Positions 1 through 4,184 of a stretch of DNA of 6,304 bases are shown here, one piece after another. Under the pieces are notes generated by a model that saw nothing but the letters and a program-made list of their open reading frames with translations, did not search any database and was not told the origin of the DNA. Source of the stretch: JBFHES01 sp041584015 (GTDB taxonomy: Bacteria; Bacteroidota; Bacteroidia; Bacteroidales; M50B96); contig JBFHES010000261.1 in NCBI GenBank assembly GCA_041584015.1, forward strand, positions 1-6,304. Direction: 5' to 3'. The first letter of the stretch is position 1. Every line of letters begins with the position of its first letter. The translations under genes were made by a program, and so were the position numbers.

Positions 1-490
1 AGAATGAAGCATCATCCAAAGTATTAATTGTAACAGTTACGTTACTTGAATTTGGACATGTTCCGGATGTAGTATAGGTAACAGTATATGCACCTGGTAT
101 TGACAAACTCACATCAATTGCTCCTGTTGCAGCATTGATTGATAGTCCTGCTGTTGAGCTAAATGTTCCGCCTGCTAAACCAGTAATTGTTGGTGTTGGG
201 TCTGTAGCATCCACACAATAAGTTGATGCAGAATATGAGAATGAAGCATCATCCAATGCATTTACTGTAACACTTACATCTTCATCACCGGCGCATAGAC
301 CCGTTGTTGTATAAGTAACAGTATATGTTCCTGGAGTTGATACACTCAAATCAATTGCACCCGACCCTCCATTAATTGACAATCCAGCTGTACTTGTGAA
401 TGTTCCACCTGCCAAACCAGTAATTGTTGGTGTTGGATCTGAATCGTCCACACAGTAGGCAGATGCGCCATAACTGAATGTTGCATCTTC
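1..490 (-). repeat. Tandem 237-bp (79-aa) Ig-like repeats in the adhesin
   Basis: Two complete units are visible, reading on the minus strand 490-254 and 253-17, and a third begins at 16. Each encodes a unit starting (D/E)DA(S/T)FSY, followed by YCVD, DPTPTITGLAGGTF, STAGLSIN, GAID and YTVTYTT, and ending in TVN/TIN. Each unit has two cysteines, one in YCVD and one after YTVTYTT, which could form a disulfide in an exported protein. The repeat number is unknown because the array leaves the window. Confidence 0.9.
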
Positions 491-1534
491 TCTTGCCGTT
501 GTTGTTACCGCAATTGATCCACAAGTTGCAGGTGTTACACACCCTCCTTCACCTCTCACATAATAAGTTGTACTTGGAGGCACAGGTGTTACGACAATTG
601 TAGATCCTGCTGTTGTTCCAACTTCTGTACCACCACAAGACCCTGTGTAAACGTGCCAGTTTGTGGCATCATTTTTATCACCGCTTATGGTTAATAAAGC
701 ACTGTTACCATCACAAATAGTTCCAGGTGCAAATGTAATTGTTGGTACATCTGGTTCTGAGCAAGCTGCAACACACGTAACAGCGGGTGTATAACCACTC
801 GGCGTAATATCAAATGGTGTTGAATTATGAGTACTCCAATTAGTACGGTCATTAATCAATCCTCGTAAAACCGTGGAAGTTCCCGTTAAGGTACCCGTAT
901 ATTTTGAATTATCTTGTTCTGTAAAAATAGTAGGAAACAGAGAAACACAATTGACACCATTGGTTAAGCCAAAAGGGAGTCCAGATGATGCTCCACCATA
1001 TGGCGCATTGTCATTCCATTTTGTTGTGGGGTTAATTCCTGGACCTGCACCACCATCATCTGTAAGGATTCCAGCAAGGAAAGTCGGGGAAGTTGCAGGT
1101 CGCGCCGTTGCCGCCTGATATGCTAATACCTGATCTCCACCACTGAAATTCCAACTTGCGCCAGCACCAATGGTAACAGTCCCTCCACCGATAGTTGTAA
1201 AAACGTCAGGGGCAGATTCTGTGATATAAATTACATTTCCGCAGGAAATGCCAGCAGCCGGAGCAGTCCATGTTAAGTGGACTTCCGAATTACCAACCCA
1301 ACCAACGGCATCATCATTCCAACCTTCTTCGCTAAAATAAATAACCTCATTGCCCGGAATATCTGTTAAGGTTATGAATGAAAAACTGTGATCCTGTGAA
1401 GCGCTAGGGCCCGAATCTTCATTAAATCCAACAAAGGCAATATCACCAATAGCAAGTTGAGCATTTAAGCTCAGACTCATTGTAAAAAAGAGGAACAACA
1501 GTCCCACTAAATTTTTCATAAAGTTAGTTCTCAT
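1..1534 (-). CDS. Large secreted repeat adhesin, N-terminal 511 residues (3' end outside window)
   Basis: The frame is open from an ATG at 1534 to the left edge, so the protein is cut by the window. Residues 1-25 form a signal peptide: a basic start (MRTNFMKN), the hydrophobic run LVGLLFLFF, and likely cleavage at LNA|Q. A second in-frame ATG at 1519 would give a shorter signal peptide (MKNLVGLL) and is equally possible. Residues 27 to about 255 form a beta-rich N-terminal domain (IGDIAFVGFNEDSG, VIYFSEEGW, GGDQVLAYQ) resembling N-terminal domains of other large Bacteroidota surface proteins. I cannot name it firmly. About 261-348 is an Ig-like domain of a common Bacteroidota type (TICDGNSALLTISG, DATNWHVYTGSCGGT, TTYYVRGEGGC). 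From residue 349 tandem 79-aa repeats begin. A surface or secreted adhesive role is inferred; a type IX sorting domain would lie beyond the edge. It starts 50 bp after the binding-fold gene, so cotranscription is likely. Confidence 0.88.
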   Translation of the reverse strand, partial: MRTNFMKNLVGLLFLFFTMSLSLNAQLAIGDIAFVGFNEDSGPSASQDHSFSFITLTDIPGNEVIYFSEEGWNDDAVGWVGNSEVHLTWTAPAAGISCGNVIYITESAPDVFTTIGGGTVTIGAGASWNFSGGDQVLAYQAATARPATSPTFLAGILTDDGGAGPGINPTTKWNDNAPYGGASSGLPFGLTNGVNCVSLFPTIFTEQDNSKYTGTLTGTSTVLRGLINDRTNWSTHNSTPFDITPSGYTPAVTCVAACSEPDVPTITFAPGTICDGNSALLTISGDKNDATNWHVYTGSCGGTEVGTTAGSTIVVTPVPPSTTYYVRGEGGCVTPATCGSIAVTTTAREDATFSYGASAYCVDDSDPTPTITGLAGGTFTSTAGLSINGGSGAIDLSVSTPGTYTVTYTTTGLCAGDEDVSVTVNALDDASFSYSASTYCVDATDPTPTITGLAGGTFSSTAGLSINAATGAIDVSLSIPGAYTVTYTTSGTCPNSSNVTVTINTLDDASF

Positions 1535-1584
1535 ATCTTTTTTTTTAAATAAAAAATACTGCCAGTGCAGCTAAATAATAAGGT

Positions 1585-2691
1585 TTAATGACATAAATAA
1601 GCATTATGCCAGCCTCCAATGCCACTATTCACATCTTCCATTTCTATTTTTGGAATAATGTAAGCGTCTAATTCAAGAGGCTGTTCAAGATTATATATAT
1701 ATGTATTTTCTTTTGCCTTCAAACCCCATAGATAATGCGTACAATTAGTTCTATTGGTCTCAGAATCAAAACGCATCACTCCGCGTGGTCCATTAAAAGG
1801 TTTGGCAAAAGATTCTTTATCTTCAAAGTATTTTTCTATCAAAAGTCCATTTTCAAATCCTAACAATGCAAAAACGGAAGGCATGTTCCCATACTCGTTC
1901 TTATATCTTTTGATGAAGTCTGCGTTTTCTTCATTTTCCAACTCTGGAAACCATGAGGAAACACATCTTGTTCCATCGAACACCTCAGGATTTTCTAATA
2001 AAACCCTTTCATCGATTGAGAAAGGAAGGGTATATAGCGGCGTTGATTTATTAATTTTGTTTAATTTAAGATATGCTGCATGCTCTTTGGCGAATACTCC
2101 ATTGTGAAACCCAAATATTGCATCGGGCTTACATTCCAAAACAAACTCGGCCATTAACTCTGCTTCATTTTCTCTAGGGTTCAATGGAGTAATAAAATGA
2201 CCAGCCAATTGTCCTTGATCGTTATTACAAATCGCATTCTCTATTGCCTCTAAAAAACCATATCCGGCATCGTAATAGCAGGTTGAAACAGCAATTTTTT
2301 TCATCCCATTTTCCACCAAATGCTTTCCAAGGGCATGAGAAGCATCATACAATCCAAATGAATTGCAATAGACGCCCCTTCTACCTTTTAATGATTCTGG
2401 TTCGACAGCGCCTAAGTCTGCATAAATCAAGGTTTCATCCATTCCTTCGACAAAGTCAAGCACCTCTGACAAGCCCTTATGCCCAAGTAAACCAGTAGTC
2501 AATGCTACATCTTCTTGATGCGTCAATTTCTGTATGGAATCAATGATATCCTTAGGATCGTTCGCTAGTCCAATCCCTTCAATTTTCATTTCAACTTCAG
2601 TTCCCAGTGCTAATTTGAGCCCACGAACAAAGTCTTTTCCGATTGTAGGATATGCTTTTGATTGTGGAAGTAGCACACCAATTTTTTCCAT
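1585..2691 (-). CDS. Type-1 periplasmic-binding-fold protein (Peripla_BP_6 / AmiC-like), no signal peptide
   Basis: This 368-aa protein has the pattern of Leu/Ile/Val- or amide-binding proteins. It opens directly with strand 1 (MEKIGVLLPQSKAYPTIGKD) and helix FVRGLKLAL. VALTTGLLGHKGL follows at 62-74, KIAVSTCYYDAGYGFLEAI at 132-150, KPDAIFGFHNG at 188-198, FALLGFENGLLI at 274-285, and the family's C-terminal element GPRGVMRFDSETNR at 301-314. The frame extends upstream to an ATG at 2799, but that would add 36 residues crossing an intrinsic terminator and overlapping the collar gene. The 2691 start fits the fold's first strand. With this start there is no signal peptide or lipobox, so the protein should be cytoplasmic. 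No permease or ATPase gene is near. A ligand-sensing role like that of AmiC is inferred; the ligand is unknown. It lies between the collar and adhesin genes on the same strand. Confidence 0.82.
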   Translation of the reverse strand: MEKIGVLLPQSKAYPTIGKDFVRGLKLALGTEVEMKIEGIGLANDPKDIIDSIQKLTHQEDVALTTGLLGHKGLSEVLDFVEGMDETLIYADLGAVEPESLKGRRGVYCNSFGLYDASHALGKHLVENGMKKIAVSTCYYDAGYGFLEAIENAICNNDQGQLAGHFITPLNPRENEAELMAEFVLECKPDAIFGFHNGVFAKEHAAYLKLNKINKSTPLYTLPFSIDERVLLENPEVFDGTRCVSSWFPELENEENADFIKRYKNEYGNMPSVFALLGFENGLLIEKYFEDKESFAKPFNGPRGVMRFDSETNRTNCTHYLWGLKAKENTYIYNLEQPLELDAYIIPKIEMEDVNSGIGGWHNAYLCH

Positions 2692-2704
2692 ATATAGAAT
2701 AGAT

Positions 2705-2735
2705 AAAAAAGGGAACCCAAAAAAATGAGTTCCCT
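2705..2735 (-). terminator. Intrinsic terminator downstream of the tail-collar gene
   Basis: Read on the minus strand, AGGGAAC (2735-2729) pairs perfectly with GTTCCCT (2716-2710) around a 12-nt loop, and a run of T follows to 2705. It begins 17 nt after the collar stop codon and ends 13 nt before the ATG of the next gene. It should end most collar transcripts, leaving the downstream gene to read-through or to a promoter that overlaps this region. Confidence 0.8.
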
Positions 2736-2752
2736 GAATAAAATAATTTGTA

Positions 2753-3322
2753 TTAATTTCTTGAAGGGAAAATTCCTTGTAAAGCAATACACATCTCAAC
2801 CCCTAAAAATGGGTTTCTAATGTTAAACCCTTGTTGTCCACCACTTGGGCTCGTTTTACCAGAAATATTAACACCGCCAACCTTATCAGCATTTGTAGGA
2901 TCCGCCTGATATATACTTGGTGTAGCTCCACCTGTACTGAATCCATTTGCTCCATTATCCGACTCATTAGACTCTGAACTGGGATTTTCTGTTGTACTAA
3001 TTACAACATTTGCAGTTCCATTAACCAACATGTGATCGTGATTTGGCATGTTTTGGATCGTAAGGGTTTCAGAAACTCTACCGCCTTGTTCACCCCAGGT
3101 GATCGAATCCAATCCTGGTCCATTTCCAATATGTACAATACTTCTACCTCTTAAATCTGGCAATGCAAAAGTAGTTCTGCCATCTCCTCCAAATGTAGTT
3201 CCTATTAATGAAAATAATGCTGTGTTCGATGAAATTGCTAACAATTGACCGTCACACTTAGCCCAGCCTCTTGGCGGGAAATTAAATCCGAATGGTTGAA
3301 TTTGTCCAACAAATGGGTCCAT
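2753..3322 (-). CDS. Phage tail-collar domain protein, microcystin-dependent protein (MdpB/COG4675) family
   Basis: The 189-aa product is a full-length member of this family. A tail-collar domain (PF07484 type) occupies about residues 6-62, with GQIQPFGFNFPPRGWAKCDG, then ALFSLIGTTFGGDG and the signature FALPDLRGRS. A NMPNHDH histidine motif lies at 91-97, a Ser/Asn/Gly-rich low-complexity stretch at about 112-135, and the family's usual C-terminus (CIALQGIFPSRN) closes the protein. The collar fold is shared with phage short tail-fibre proteins, but these chromosomal homologues are common in bacteria and their function is unclear. There is no signal peptide. Only one copy is present here, although family members often occur as several adjacent paralogues. 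The ATG at 3322 has no Shine-Dalgarno sequence. A strong terminator follows the gene. No other phage structural gene is visible, so a prophage is not supported. Confidence 0.93.
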   Translation of the reverse strand: MDPFVGQIQPFGFNFPPRGWAKCDGQLLAISSNTALFSLIGTTFGGDGRTTFALPDLRGRSIVHIGNGPGLDSITWGEQGGRVSETLTIQNMPNHDHMLVNGTANVVISTTENPSSESNESDNGANGFSTGGATPSIYQADPTNADKVGGVNISGKTSPSGGQQGFNIRNPFLGVEMCIALQGIFPSRN

Positions 3323-3548
3323 AATAATTGTTTTTTAGTTTATAAATAATTCAAGAATGATAATTACAAAAACCAGTCTGACAGTAATTCAGCAAACTCC
3401 TATGCTGACCTATTCGTAATTCCTGATGAAAGAAAATATTTCTCTAAACTTCTAAACATTGACGTATGTCAGAAAACCAGACCATCAAAACGACCTGATT
3501 AACATACATTTAAAACCCAGCAAAATTTCAGAACTACTGTTGTGATAA

Positions 3549-3592
3549 AAATTGACATCAATCAAAATTTTGTAAGTATGATCTGTCAATTT
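3549..3592. repeat. Inverted repeat with 9-bp arms
   Basis: AAATTGACA (3549-3557) is the exact reverse complement of TGTCAATTT (3584-3592). TCA/TGA extends the stem inward past a 2-nt bulge, and the 10-bp palindrome CAAAATTTTG sits inside at 3563-3572. No T-run follows, so it is not a typical terminator. It could be a regulator site or chance symmetry in AT-rich DNA. Confidence 0.4.
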
Positions 3593-3767
3593 CTTATTAA
3601 GACAAACTTATCTATAAATTGAACACAAAACTAAAAAAGCAAAGAAATGAATAGAATTATTCTAAATAATAACGATTAATTCTAATTAAGACAGCCCCGT
3701 TATTTTCAATAATTAACTCCACCATTTCTCAGTTAAGTTAAGCACAATGCGAATTATACGATAAATC

Positions 3768-3819
3768 TATTTCAAATTGAATTTACCTTAATTTGAAGTT
3801 TCTAAATAAATTTGAAATA
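3768..3819. repeat. 11-bp inverted repeat with an extra copy of one arm
   Basis: TATTTCAAATT (3768-3778) is the exact reverse complement of AATTTGAAATA (3809-3819). A shorter third copy of the arm, AATTTGAA, lies at 3790-3797, so two alternative pairings are possible. The sequence is AT-only apart from one C or G per arm, so chance is a fair explanation. Confidence 0.35.
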
Positions 3820-3901
3820 ACAGTTAACATTAAAATTGCGTCTATTGATAAATAAAAATTGAAACCGGCTTCAGCTAATGCAATTCCACTATTTACTCAC
3901 T

Positions 3902-4018
3902 CTCTAAATATCTTAAACAGCTCATGGCACTCTAGAACATACTCTAAATAATAAAGCACTAGAATTTGATTATTCTCTAAATTCTTAATACTTTAAGCCA
4001 CAGAATTAGCATCTAAAA
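3902..4018 (+). repeat. Degenerate 33-40 bp direct repeats headed by CTCTAAAT
   Basis: Exact CTCTAAAT words stand at 3902, 3942 and 3975, and a diverged fourth (ATCTAAAA) at 4011. Each exact copy is followed by a GGCAC, AGCAC or GCCAC element and then by AGAAC or AGAAT, in the same order but with variable spacing. Counting the wider gene-free region, the core TCTAAA occurs eight times on the plus strand (3443, 3451, 3661, 3801, 3903, 3943, 3976, 4012). I found no TTTAGA, its complement. Confidence 0.45.
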
Positions 4019-4095
4019 CATGCACAGTCAGGCTGTTTCAACATTACGAAATGATAAAACAAAATTATAAAACAGGTCATTAAGAACTATTGATA

Positions 4096-4107
4096 ACAAA
4101 CGTTTGT
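4096..4107. promoter_or_regulatory. 12-bp perfect palindrome, candidate operator upstream of the HYR adhesin
   Basis: ACAAACGTTTGT is a perfect dyad centred on CG, 77 bp before the adhesin ATG. The CAAACGTTTG core is of the kind bound by LacI/PurR-family repressors. Only one copy is present and no regulator gene is in the window, so operator function is inferred. Confidence 0.35.
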
Positions 4108-4184
4108 GTAAGAATGAATCTTTTTTGAGAAAGGAAACAGCTAACTAGAAATATAGTCGTTCAACATCATAAAAACAATAAGCT

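Larger units (their letters stand above)
3323..4184. other. 862-bp AT-rich gene-free divergent region
   Basis: This region separates the collar gene (minus) from the HYR adhesin (plus) and should hold both promoters. I see no ORF of meaningful length, no tRNA-like or rRNA-like segment and no mobile-element ends. It contains inverted repeats at 3389-3408 (TCAGCA/TGCTGA), 3549-3592 and 3768-3819, the CTCTAAAT repeat cluster at 3902-4018, and a palindrome at 4096-4107. Matches to the Bacteroidota -7 element TAnnTTTG occur on the plus strand at 3807-3814 and on the minus strand at 3610-3603 and 3633-3626. None has a properly spaced -33 element, so no promoter is called. Confidence 0.7.

Noticed and set aside
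873..1118. 81-aa plus-strand ORF
   Set aside because: It lies antisense to the adhesin's N-terminal domain, which is continuous and well formed. No family resemblance is seen.
1551..1570. Possible terminator between the binding-fold gene and the minus-strand adhesin (CTGC/GCAG then T-run)
   Set aside because: The stem is only 4 bp with mismatched flanks, too weak to support termination.
1754..2728. Plus-strand ORFs of 117, 84 and 64 aa
   Set aside because: All are antisense shadows of the binding-fold gene with no recognisable domain.
2692..2799. Upstream extension of the binding-fold protein to an ATG at 2799, adding a partly hydrophobic 36-residue leader
   Set aside because: The extension crosses an intrinsic terminator and overlaps the collar gene's end in another frame. 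It lacks a clean basic start, hydrophobic core and cleavage-site order, and the fold's first strand begins right after the ATG at 2691.
2753..3322. Prophage remnant suggested by the tail-collar domain
   Set aside because: No other phage structural, integrase or lysis gene is present. MdpB-type collar proteins are common on bacterial chromosomes outside prophages.
3603..3633. Minus-strand promoter elements TAAGTTTG and TAGTTTTG for the collar gene
   Set aside because: They match the TAnnTTTG -7 form, but the nearest TTTG is 15 nt (or less) away rather than the usual spacing, and they lie about 280 bp from the ATG. In AT-rich DNA such matches are expected by chance.
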